From Lasioglossum baleicum (taxonomy: Eukaryota > Arthropoda > Insecta > Hymenoptera > Halictidae): a DNA stretch of 64,000 nucleotides. Shown in pieces: positions 55,316-64,000 of this stretch (positions within the stretch are counted from its first letter, which is position 1; the number at the start of each line of letters is the position of its first letter). A program made the translations under genes and the position numbers. The stretch covers positions 22,954,135 to 23,018,134 of the forward strand of contig NC_134929.1 in the NCBI RefSeq assembly GCF_051020765.1. The letters run 5' to 3'. The notes beneath the pieces were generated by a model. The model was not told the origin of the DNA. It did not search any database and worked only from the letters and a program-made list of their open reading frames with translations.

Positions 55316-56091
55316 TAGAGGTGTGCGCGACGGTACGGGAATTCCCGAAAATGTTCGGATATTCCCGAAAATATTTGGGAATCCCGAGCATTTTCGGGAT
55401 TCCCGTGAATGTGTTCGGGATCTCTGAGAATATTATAAAATGGTGGAAGGAAAATTCAGAAATATATCCTATATTATCAGTTGTGCTGCAAAACGTTACA
55501 TCGCTATACCAAGTACACAAACAACTATCGAAAGGCTGTTTTCAACAACTGGAAATATTGTTACCATCAAAAGAACCAAGCTATTGGCAACAAATGTAGA
55601 GAAATTAATTTTTTTACACGAGAATTTAAAATAAAACTATGTCTTAGTATTTAATTATACAATGTATACTGTATGTTCATTTATTGTTTGCTGTAATTTG
55701 CATTACAATATGTAACTATAATTTTTTCCATATTGTCAACGGTAAGTTGATGTCTTTTCTCGCTGAAGATTAATTTGTACACTGGAATTGTCCTTTGAAG
55801 ATCCACAGGACGTAATTGGTGCATATGTGAATTTTTTCCAATATCTTGCATTAATTTCGTTTGGTCCTTCAGTAGTGGATGCATATAGAGTTTGGTCAAG
55901 TTTTAACAACGTAAATTTCTATCCAAGTCCCATAACTTTACCTACTTTTTTATTTAGATAAATCAAACACTATGATCATATTCAAGAAAACAAGACACGT
56001 TTTCGAATCTCAGCATTTTAAGAGATCCCGAACACATCCACAGGATTCCCGGACATTTTCGGGAATTCCCGTACCGTCTCGCACACCTCTA
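55316..56091 (+). mobile_element. hAT transposon relic with perfect 8-bp TSD
   Basis: ATTATTTC at 55308-55315 and 56092-56099. Ends TAGAGGTGTGCGCGACGGTA and, inverted, TAGAGGTGTGCGAGACGGTA are followed in both by CGGGAATTCCCGAAAATGT. TIRs of ~45 bp are extended by GTGTTCGGGATCTCT. The remaining 776 bp contain only the C-terminal part of a transposase. Confidence 0.93.
55426..55634 (+). pseudogene. hAT transposase C-terminal dimerisation region
   Basis: One frame gives WWKENSEIYPILSVV. After a frameshift near 55485 another continues AKRYIAIPSTQTTIERLFST, then TGNIVTIKRTKL, NVEKLIFLHENLK and a stop. This is the hallmark hAT dimerisation signature (SERLFSTAGN-type block, then FLHENL). The catalytic DDE region and zinc finger are absent. 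Confidence 0.93.
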
Positions 56092-56099
56092 ATTATTTC

Positions 56100-56982
56100 A
56101 TTAAATTCTTCTATACACTAGAAAATTAATATTGTCACTCTAAAGTTAGAAGAAAGTTGATAAAGGATGAGAATTAAGATTAGTGATGTGAGTGATGATT
56201 GAATATATATTAATAGCATTTTTTGAAAATGCTAATCCACCCAGGATTGCGACGAAATAAAAATCAGATTGAACCTTAAACGATCTTCTCGCTGTAATTC
56301 TGGATTTTCGTAAATCCACAATATCCCCGCAACTTAATTGAAATTGACGAAGCGGTGTAATCCCCCGCGGCTGTATCTATAGATCTCGATTGGCCGCATG
56401 ATCGATTGCTTTCTTTCTCTTTATTTGGATAGTCTATTAATATACCCGCTAATACCAGCTAATCGATACACGATACCCCTCTTTCAATTTTGCGGACGAT
56501 CCGAAAATCGTCGAAATTTTTTCACTCACCTGGTCAATGGTCTCGCGTGTGTACCAATGAGTCATTGATCCCTGGTGAATGCTTTGCTTAGTAAGAGTAC
56601 TATGCCGACTCGCGTAATCGAAGGAAAACGTGAAAAGCATGTGCTGCGCCGAGCGAATGCAACAGGGAAGCCGGGTTCGGCATAGGGTTGACTTGACGTC
56701 CACTCGGGTCAACTCTCGGTTTGCCTTTTCCGCTCGTCCACTTGATCCGGATGCCATGATTAGACTCATCCTTATGCAATTGTAGCTCGCAGAAGATTTC
56801 GAATCCCTCCAAGTTCATTTCCCTCTGAGCGAAATTATTTCCGCTGAAATATTTTTCCGTGCGAAATTACTTTCTGTGGACTGGCACTGTAAAGCGCTAA
56901 AAATAATCTGTGTTCAAAATTGAATTTTTTACAGAAATTCTACTACTTGTAAATCATATTAAATCGTCAATACAATATATGT
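56100..56982. other. Intergenic DNA, nothing identified
   Basis: Minus-strand frames of 106 and 72 codons (56449-56818) overlap and are unrecognised. Confidence 0.45.
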
Positions 56983-56984
56983 TG

Positions 56985-57230
56985 TCACGTCCGGTGGTTC
57001 AGCCATCGATAATAACTGATCATAATCATGTATAACATATATTTTCGGAATTTCTTTTTCGGATTTGACAATGATCTCAATGTATCCTGAATTTGTATAT
57101 TAAATTCCCTAAATTTTCGGACAATTTCCGCTATAAATTTATTATTTTCTTGAGCTTTTTTAATTTCATCAATTGCTTGTTTTAATACTTGTGTCTGAAT
57201 ATCTTCTTCGATTTCTCCACCAGTCGCCAT
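56985..57230 (-). pseudogene. Possible gag N-terminal fragment
   Basis: An 81-codon frame begins MATGGEIEEDIQTQVLKQAI right after the leader-like sequence and is rich in Glu, Lys, Ile and Gln, with predicted helix. Its last ~22 codons (KYMLYMIMISYYRW...) are translation of the inverted LTR end, so the natural reading frame is cut. Gag assignment rests on position only; the protein itself is not recognised. Confidence 0.35.
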
Positions 57231-57913
57231 TGTTAAAATTTGGAAAAACTAATGTTTATGACAAAATCAAATCAAATCCTCAATTCCTGCGTTCTATCCC
57301 ACCACGCTGTCACTAAATTGAAAATGTTACGTCCTGAGGTGGACGTTTGGAAGATTTGAAGTTAAATTTAAAGATTCGAATAGAAGATAAAACGCAGTTT
57401 CGAACCTACCTGCATTCACCGGCTTCGGTTCGGGAGATTGAGCATTTCTTAAATTCTAAATGACTTTGATCGTGGAATTGGAACGAAGAAATCGAAGATG
57501 GGTAAACTCTTTAAAAATGATTTGAAGTTTTGATTTGAGTAAAAATTAACAAAAGTATTTTCGAATACATAGAGTTATTGTGATCTTATTATAAATTGTT
57601 AGTATTACCGTACGCTGATTTCGCTCGAGGTTCGCTTAATTTGTCGATCAGACGCTCGTTTGAACGATCGCTTATGGTGATGATGATGATAATCCAGCTG
57701 GTGTTGAAGATGATGATAATACCGATGCAGAAATCCGGCGGGTTAACACGCCTGAACTTTAAATACTGAACTCAGAATATCGACTGACTTGAACTTTGAA
57801 ATATTGACTGACTTTGACGAACGACGTAATGATTTCGGACGACTTTCGAACAGCGACCGAATAAATTCGAATACAGACTGGGTTGGATTTCATGAAGAGC
57901 CATCCCTTTTATA

Positions 57914-58509
57914 CAGGGTATCTCACGCAACTGGAACAGGCTGTACCCCCTAAACGGTCTGGAATAGAGAAAAATGATATAAGAAAAAGATGAATGACAT
58001 CAGACGGTGCATACCTCGCAACTAATTTTATGCACTTTTATGCATCGGTGCATCAGAAAAATGCAACTACACTTTTTTTTTAAATGGAAGCCTACATGTT
58101 TGACTGCACCAATCGATGCAGTTTGTTGTGCTCTACTTATACTTATGCCCTAACCTTATTCGTTAAGAAGTTATCGAAGCTAAAAGTTCACTGAATTCAT
58201 TCGGTCTCGGGATAAATCGGAGAACTTTTAGCTTCGATAACTTCCTAACGAATAAGTCTAGGGCGTAAGTATGTTACTTCTTTTATGTAGAGCACAACAA
58301 ACTGCATAGATTGGTGCAGTCAAAAATGTAGGTTTCCATTTAAAAAGAAAGTGCAGTTGCATTTTTCTGATTCACCGATGCACAAAAGTGCATAAAATTA
58401 GTTGCGTAGTATGAACCGTCTGATGCCATTATACTTTTTCTTATAACATTTTCCTCTATTCTCGTCCGTTTAGGAGGTACAGCCTGTTCCAGTTGCGTGG
58501 GACACCCTG
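57914..58509. mobile_element. CAGGGTATC fold-back MITE, copy 2
   Basis: TA at 57912-57913 and 58510-58511. Ends CAGGGTATCTCACGCAACTG and CAGTTGCGTGGGACACCCTG. Outer ~170 bp match 37643-38224. The inner arms (CTTATGCCCTAACCTTATTC, GTTATCGAAGCTAAAAGTTC and their inverses) are unrelated to that copy and pair with each other over ~100 bp. Nested in the LTR-like region. Confidence 0.92.
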
Positions 58510-58976
58510 TAGATTAGTCAATCCTTTGTTCTGAGCCTAATCTCCATGGGGTGAGTGTATTCTCAAGCATTCTTCGAAATCAGTTTTCCTATGAACTATT
58601 ACCTCTTGACCGGATGAAGAGTCTTATACATCCTGCCAGTTAATTAGTCACCAGCTTATTGTTTATCAATCTTTGTTCATTTCAAAGTATCGATCTTCAG
58701 CGATGAACAGTTTTCAACGGATATTCAATCGCAATTTATATTTCAAATCATCGCTTTATATTTAATTAAATACATTTCGCTGCGTTCTTAATTTATTCAA
58801 TGATATTCTAAATTTAAGTCGAGTTTAAGTTTAAAATAAATCACATGAGTTAACAATTCCATATAATCAGCTGCGAAATATATCTTATAGATTTTCCTTA
58901 ATTCTATTGGTTCTACCGCTCACAATATGATATAATATACGACAGATCAATATTAATTATCAACAATAGTATTTAA

Positions 58977-59191
58977 CACTTTACCTACCGGAAGCCTATT
59001 AATAGGATTTTCAATAATTGTGCTGTACTTACCGAAAGAAAGCATAGAAATTTTCTTCTACATTCCAATCTTGAATGAAACTATTAGATGACTTTATTGA
59101 GGGTGACTTGTTAGTTTAAAATGAAAATTGCTGTTGCTATTGAACGTTCCAGTAAAAAGTGTTCAGGCATGTACCATAGGTCGGTAATGTG
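58977..59191. mobile_element. TTAA-flanked piggyBac-like MITE
   Basis: TTAA at 58973-58976 and 59192-59195. Ends CACTTTACCTACCGG and, inverted, CACATTACCGACC. 215 bp, no coding sequence. Confidence 0.65.
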
Positions 59192-59326
59192 TTAATATTT
59201 AATTTCTCATACAACATTATTAGAGTAAGTATAATTATAAAAAGAAATTCAGAAAATATATATATGTTATACATGATTATGATCAATTATTATCGATGGC
59301 TGAATCACCGGACGTGACAATGTATA

Positions 59327-59413
59327 TGTTACGGTAAATGTAATAAATTGGTGATTATGTGTAATAACCGGTTATTCTGCACAATCACCGGATTAATCAC
59401 ATTTACCGTAACA
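59327..59413. mobile_element. 87-bp palindromic MITE
   Basis: TGTTACGGTAAATGT and ACATTTACCGTAACA are perfect 15-bp inverted ends with TA at 59325-59326 and 59414-59415. The interior pairs too (GGTGATT / AATCACC), with AATAACCGGTTATT as a perfect 14-bp palindrome at the centre. It lies 7 bp from the end of the LTR-like element. Confidence 0.85.
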
Positions 59414-59415
59414 TA

Positions 59416-60061
59416 GTGTACATTATTTATCTACATAAATAGAATGTATCGTTAGAGGAAGTTTAAAAATAGTTAATAAGGACAGAAGGCTCAACATTGA
59501 AAATATTCTGCCTACACGTGTACAGACTGTGAAGTGATTGGTGTAGAAAATTTGATTTCACGCGTTTCTCGAACAAAAGTTCCATTTTTTCACGGAATTG
59601 ATCATTCTAAGAATTTTGAAAGCAATTTACTGAAGCTGAAAGTAGTGACGTGAATAGTTCTTAGACAACGAGTGTACGGTGATCGACTTGAATCGCTCGT
59701 TTATTATAGAACCACTAGAACAGTCTCTATTTATGGATTCCTTGAAGCGACTGTGTCGAGAACAATATTTACCCGCGGTCTGTAGTTTCATTACGTGGAG
59801 AAGCGAACTACATACATGATATTTTCTACTCGCTATTTTAATTTCGGAGCGAAATTTACTTACTCGCCTCGACTTTCCCAGTTGCTTTTATTGCTTTGCC
59901 CGAGGCAGACGGTGCATGAACACAGTGTTTGCACGCTGATCGTTTATAAGAATAAATACGTTAAATACAGCCGCGTTTTTCATCGTGGTTCACCTGAACG
60001 GAATTTCAATAACAGTTGCAATTATTTCAATCACAGAAATGATCACACTTTAAACATCGTG
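59416..60061. other. Intergenic DNA, no gene identified
   Basis: A 100-codon plus-strand frame at 59795-60097 has no recognisable motif. Confidence 0.45.
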
Positions 60062-60370
60062 GATTTTTCACGAATTCGAAATTTAACGGGCAAGTAATTT
60101 TTCTAATAGATATATAATACAATAAATATAAATTTTCTTTTTCTTTCTTGGAATTCTGAAATTGTAAATTCAAGGGGCAAGGAATTAAATGGACAGTTAA
60201 TTCATCGGCTCCTTTAATTCACTGGCACTACTCACCATCATCATTATATAAAGTACTTTCCTGAAATTATGAAATTAGAAATCGTAAGTTAACGGACTAG
60301 GAATTAATTGGACATGTAATTCTCCGGTCCATCTGTACGTGGTTCAAAGTACTCGCTATTGAAAGTACAC
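60062..60370. repeat. Degenerate ~115-bp tandem repeat
   Basis: Three diverged units: GAATTCGAAATTTAACGGGC (60072), TTCTGAAATTGTAAATTCAA (about 60153) and TTATGAAATTAGAAATCGTA (about 60265), each followed by AAGGAATTAA.TGGACA-GTAATTC-like sequence in the latter two. The segment at 60226-60260 (CACTACTCACCATCATCATT) recurs immediately right of the next element at 61548-61582. Confidence 0.5.
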
Positions 60371-60377
60371 ACTGATA

Positions 60378-61547
60378 CAACCCCTGGCAGAATGTTTCCG
60401 ATCGGAGGCATTGATGCGGATTTTAGAGAAAACAATCACAATTTAGAAGCATAAAATATTACTTTATGGAGTTAAAACTGATGGGAAATGAAAAGGGGCT
60501 TATCGAAGAATGAAAAACAACAAAATAACACAAGCTACCATTTATTATAACAAAGAAACGGGAAAATAAACAAAATGTTACACGGACGAAAGTTCCCGAT
60601 TAATAGATCAGCTGGAAGAAAGTTTCCAATTCGATTACCACTGCCCATCACCAAAGTTCAACAATTACTGTTTGATGAGAGAGAGAGAGAGAGAGAGATT
60701 CTTATAGAATATTTTACATTGATTCCGAATCTGCCCTTAATTTTTCCCCTAGACGCACAGTATTTGAGAAACTTGATTTTGACAAAAAAACATATTTTTC
60801 AACCTTAAACAAATATTGCGATGTTATTATAAAAGATATTGGATTGTTCTTTGTAGCAAAAGATTCTGTAGACTTTCCCGAATACAGTGACATCTAATAT
60901 TAAAACATTATGAATGTTTAAACATGTTTAAACAATCGTTAAAGATGGAGAGACACCACTTTTGCCTCAATTGTTGAGGATATTTTTCAGTTTATCTTAA
61001 AAAATAATGGTCCGGCGTAAACATAATTGTATCACGCGATAGAGCAGACTTTTATCTTGAGAAACCACTCTTTAAAGTTTGCAACATCAACGTTTTTTCG
61101 AATCGAAAAGCAAAATATCTTCGCCCGACATGAGTTGCCGCCAGTGGCGCTCGCCATTTTGAAGTCCGATTCGGACGAAAGGTCCCACTGTGCGCCGCAT
61201 CCCGTCAACAAACAAAAGCAGATTCGGAATCAGCGCAAGAAACTCTATAAGAATCATCCAACAGTAATTGTTGAACTTTGGTGATGGGTAGTGGTAATCG
61301 AACCGGAAATTTTCTTCCAGCTGATCTATTAATCGGGAACTATGTAACATTTTGTTTATTTTCTCGTTTCTTTGTTATAATAAATGGAAGCTTATGTTAT
61401 TTTGTTGTTTTTCATTCTTCAATTAGCCCCTTTTCATTTCCCAACAGTTTTAACTCCATAAAGTAATATTTTATGCTTCTAAATTGTGAATGTTTTCTCT
61501 AAAATCCGTATCAATGCCTCCGATCGGAAACATTCTGCCAGGGATTG
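60378..61547. mobile_element. Element with ~330-bp TIRs, CAACCCCTGG ends
   Basis: CAACCCCTGGCAGAATGTTT at the left and its inverse ending GGGATTG at the right. The arms match closely through TGATGCGGATTTTAGAGAAA, AAAATATTACTTTATGGAGT, TTCCCGATTAATAGATCAGC and AAAGTTCAACAATTACTGTT. The centre (60.75-61.2 kb) is shared with 43913-44376 and 6630-6870. No transposase reading frame survives and no TSD is clear. (GA)n at 60677-60698 interrupts the left arm only. Confidence 0.85.
60677..60698. repeat. (GA)n microsatellite inside one TIR arm
   Basis: About eleven GA units. The matching place in the inverted right arm (near 61255) reads just GATGATTC, so the expansion arose after the arms formed. Confidence 0.9.
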
Positions 61548-63012
61548 TGCTACTCACCACCATCATTTTATAAAATACTTTGCAATCAACTGTCTGTCGG
61601 GCGACAAATCTCGTTCGCCGGCGACAGGTAGTACGAAACTTCGCATTTGATACGGGAGCCGATCGATTCGGACTCCGGGCATTAATTTTGGCCGGGAAGT
61701 TTGGATTCAATCACGGCCAGCTAGATTGCTAAAAAAGGAGAGCACGGTCCGCTAATCAACGAAGATTTCGTATGCATCGAAGCCTCGGAATTAAAATTCA
61801 AAGGCACGGATACGTTCGGCTCCGGCTCGGCTCGGCTCGCTTCAACACTCGGAGCGGGGCCAGTCCGCGCGAGGAAAGCTCTCAGTTTGCCGGCCGTGTG
61901 CTCCAAAAATAATCATCGTCCGTGTATAATGTTTATTAAGCGCGGCTGCAAACTGGCACAAGGTTCGGCGAGGATAGCCGTGTTCGTTGACCTACATGGA
62001 CGGGTCCAGGACGGGTCCGGGGTGGGATTTTTCGCGGCGGGTCGCGCAAATCCGCGCGAACTCTCTCACCGGCGTTTAATATCACCGGCAAAATGAAGTC
62101 CGGCCGTGTGCTGCCGTTAATATTCTTCGGAATAAAGCCCTGCCGATCTCGATTGGCTACGCAGACGCGGATTGGTAACGCGCCAAAATTTCCACCGGAA
62201 ATTTTCGCGCTAGAAACATTCCGATAGAGAACGCGCCGCTGTTGAAGAAAAACACGAGGCTTCCAATCAAAATGTCAAAGTAGTCCGACGAGCGTTCTCT
62301 GGTCTGAACACTGGTCTGAGCAATATTGTTGGCAAGAAAGTAATTTCGGTAATTTATGGCGAAATAAAACTGAATTTCTGTATTCAAGTGATGAACTTTA
62401 ATTAATAAAATATTTTCTTATTTCACCTTAAAATACCAAAATTACTTCCTTTCATTAACGCTGTTGCTACCGAGAGTTTTTCTTGTGTACTTCCCGATGA
62501 CTCGCGGTACCAAAATAGGATGTATAAATTCTGGTGAGGGTTCATAAAAAAGCTATTTTATGAATGTTTCTGATGTAAACCTTTCAGAAATAGCGTGCTC
62601 TAGTATTATACGATAAATGAGTTAAATAAGAAAACTAAATAAAAAGATCTCTTCCTAGAAAGAAATTCGTACGTTGAAGAAAGGGTATTCAAACAAATTT
62701 CCCCGAAAGTTTTCCAAAAGCCCACATTGTGGAAGAACATTCGTAGATTGAAGAAAATATATTTGAAAGAGGACTTCACTTATCCTGCTTTCCGGTCGCA
62801 TCACGTATACCGCACAGTGCACCGAGTTATCGATGCATGAAGCGTGTAATTATGAGGTTGCTTCGCAGCGAAGCTTCTTATTCCGGAGTAATCTTCGTTG
62901 ACAGGCAGGCTTACGTTAATGGACCGCGACTGTTTCTAGAGCGATAACTGAAGAACTTAGAATATTGTGCCGGGTTATTGGGTTATTAAACTTGACTTGG
63001 AACTCCTGCTTA
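61548..63012. other. Intergenic DNA, no gene identified
   Basis: CpG-rich at 61.6-62.2 kb with a GACGGGTCC direct repeat near 61999 and 62011. AT-rich beyond. Frames of 60-79 codons lack motifs. Confidence 0.45.
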
Positions 63013-63040
63013 TTAGACTGCGGATATTTACTCATTTACG
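63013..63040 (+). mobile_element. Terminal fragment of the AGACTGCGGAT MITE
   Basis: TTAGACTGCGGATATTTACT followed by CATTTACGG resembles the left TIR of the MITE copies. No right end was found. Confidence 0.5.
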
Positions 63041-63372
63041 GCGCCTCGTGAGATCTAATCAAAGTTCAGCGATGTTAGCATTAATGAACAGAATAAAAGT
63101 CTTGGCGCGGTCTCGTACGGATAAACAACCGATTAGAATTTACGAAACACAAATGTCCGAGAGCCTTTCAGTTTACGTGCACGCTGATTAAACTTATTCG
63201 CTTCATTCCTACTGCGAGGAATCGTCCAATCAACGAACAAAATTTGTTCAACATTTCGACGAATCAAAATGTGTGCGACTTTTACAGCATCCCCAAGTTA
63301 GCGCAACTGTTGGCAATATTGCTTCCAGAATTTCAAGAATGCACTCGAGCAGTGTTGCCAGAAAGACTCCTC

Positions 63373-63521
63373 CCCCCACTCTACTTTCCCCTTCCACGGC
63401 GCTATCCCCACGCTGCCACCGCGGGCTGGTCACGTGACGCATTTCGTCTCTGTCGTGCATGTGTCACAATGACACGTGACTAATCCGGTATTGGCAGAGA
63501 GAGGGTAACTTTTTCCCCTCG
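63373..63521 (+). repeat. Dispersed repeat with CACGTG, copy 3 of 3
   Basis: The longest copy: CCCCACTCTACTTTCCCC, two CACGTGAC motifs (63431 and 63473), GTCGTGCATGTGTCACAATG, and AGAGAGAGGGTAACTTTTTC. Copies at 32311-32410 (plus) and 23491-23565 (minus). No TIR or coding sequence. Confidence 0.8.
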
Positions 63522-64000
63522 ATTGCGTGTTCCCCCCCTCATCTGGCGACTCTGCGCGCCAGTGTGCTCCTATCGCACATCAGACCGCAGCGACGAATAG
63601 AAAAATAATTTCGCAAACACGGCTAGGCTTCTGTTCTGTCAAAAGTGGAACAATACTCCCAGATAACGACATCCGACGATCGTTCGAAACGATGATGCGA
63701 TAGAACTTGCACCAAATATACGAGCGTAAACTTTTCAATCGTTTGCGATTCGATAGATTCAAAAGGCTGATCAAAGATCGGCACTGTTTATTGCGGTTTT
63801 GATCGGTGGCAGAGCATCGCGACGACCCGCGTCCATCTGGCGCAACGTGATCCACGCTATTCCCACGGCCCGGTGTTCCTCGTTTCTTTTTTCCCGCTTT
63901 CGCCCTTGTTCTCGATGGCAAGAGGACCGTGGACCAATTCTGCTCCGTTACTAGTCCAATTGACACGAAAGCTCTGTTATCTATCCCGGAGTGTTTATCT
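63522..64000. other. Intergenic DNA to window end, no gene
   Basis: A 128-codon minus-strand frame at 63580-63966 has no recognisable domain. Confidence 0.45.

Larger units (their letters stand above)
56983..59319 (-). mobile_element. Probable LTR-retrotransposon remnant with inverted LTR ends
   Basis: TGTCACGTCCGGTGGTTCAG at 56983 and its inverse ending at 59319 share ~75 bp. ATGT flanks both sides (56979-56982 and 59320-59323), fitting a 4-bp integrase duplication. On the minus strand, 59319 to 57325 begins TGTCACGTCC and ends GGACGTAACA, as an LTR would. After it come a short leader (AGTGACAGCGTGGTGGGATA) and an ATG frame (57230) that breaks into an inverted LTR start. The palindrome at 57914-58509 and a TTAA MITE at 58977-59191 are nested in the LTR-like part. 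No gag-pol core is left. A TIR DNA element is the alternative. Confidence 0.5.

Overview
The window looks like a gene-poor intergenic or intronic stretch of an insect chromosome. I think aculeate Hymenoptera (bee or ant) is most likely, because CpG is abundant in the GC-rich parts and the DNA-transposon relics (Tc1/mariner, hAT, piggyBac-like TTAA MITEs) are of kinds common in those genomes. This is an inference; no species-diagnostic gene is present. I found no intact host protein-coding gene, no rRNA, no convincing tRNA and no CRISPR. Open frames of 60-270 codons occur on both strands, mostly in CpG-rich DNA with few stop codons, and none has a recognisable domain except transposase remnants.

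Mobile elements and their debris make up most of what can be named. Four Tc1/mariner-class transposase pseudogenes are visible (2.5-3.7, 7.8-9.0, 38.4-38.9 and 50.9-51.9 kb), most with terminal inverted repeats (TIRs) and a TA target duplication. There is one hAT relic with a perfect 8-bp target-site duplication (TSD) at 55.3-56.1 kb and a small hAT-type MITE at 52.9 kb. A probable LTR-retrotransposon remnant lies at 57.0-59.3 kb. A MITE with Mutator-like traits and a perfect 9-bp TSD lies at 47.1 kb. Four TTAA-flanked piggyBac-like MITEs were found. Many large fold-back elements are present: three copies of one ~660-bp palindrome at 12.7, 25.9 and 28.4 kb, two copies of a CAGGGTGTC palindrome with different interiors at 37.6 and 57.9 kb, and others at 16.6, 35.2, 39.9 and 40.9 kb.

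The most unusual system is a non-autonomous family at 5.1, 14.7 and 47.4 kb. All three copies carry 12-14-bp perfect TSDs, inverted ends that differ by a ~34-37-nt extension at one side, and a repeated GATCC/GGATC hairpin followed directly by GAAACGTT. That combination suggests Penelope-like retroelement derivatives with hammerhead-like motifs.

Possible host features are few. A TATA/initiator core promoter at 53.8 kb is followed by a ~400-nt candidate first exon ending in a splice-donor consensus. CpG-rich segments at 0.5-1.0 and 48.2-49.2 kb may be promoter or 5'-UTR exons, the second with a good donor at 48,730. A 30-bp minisatellite at 30.4 kb keeps a ten-residue reading frame.
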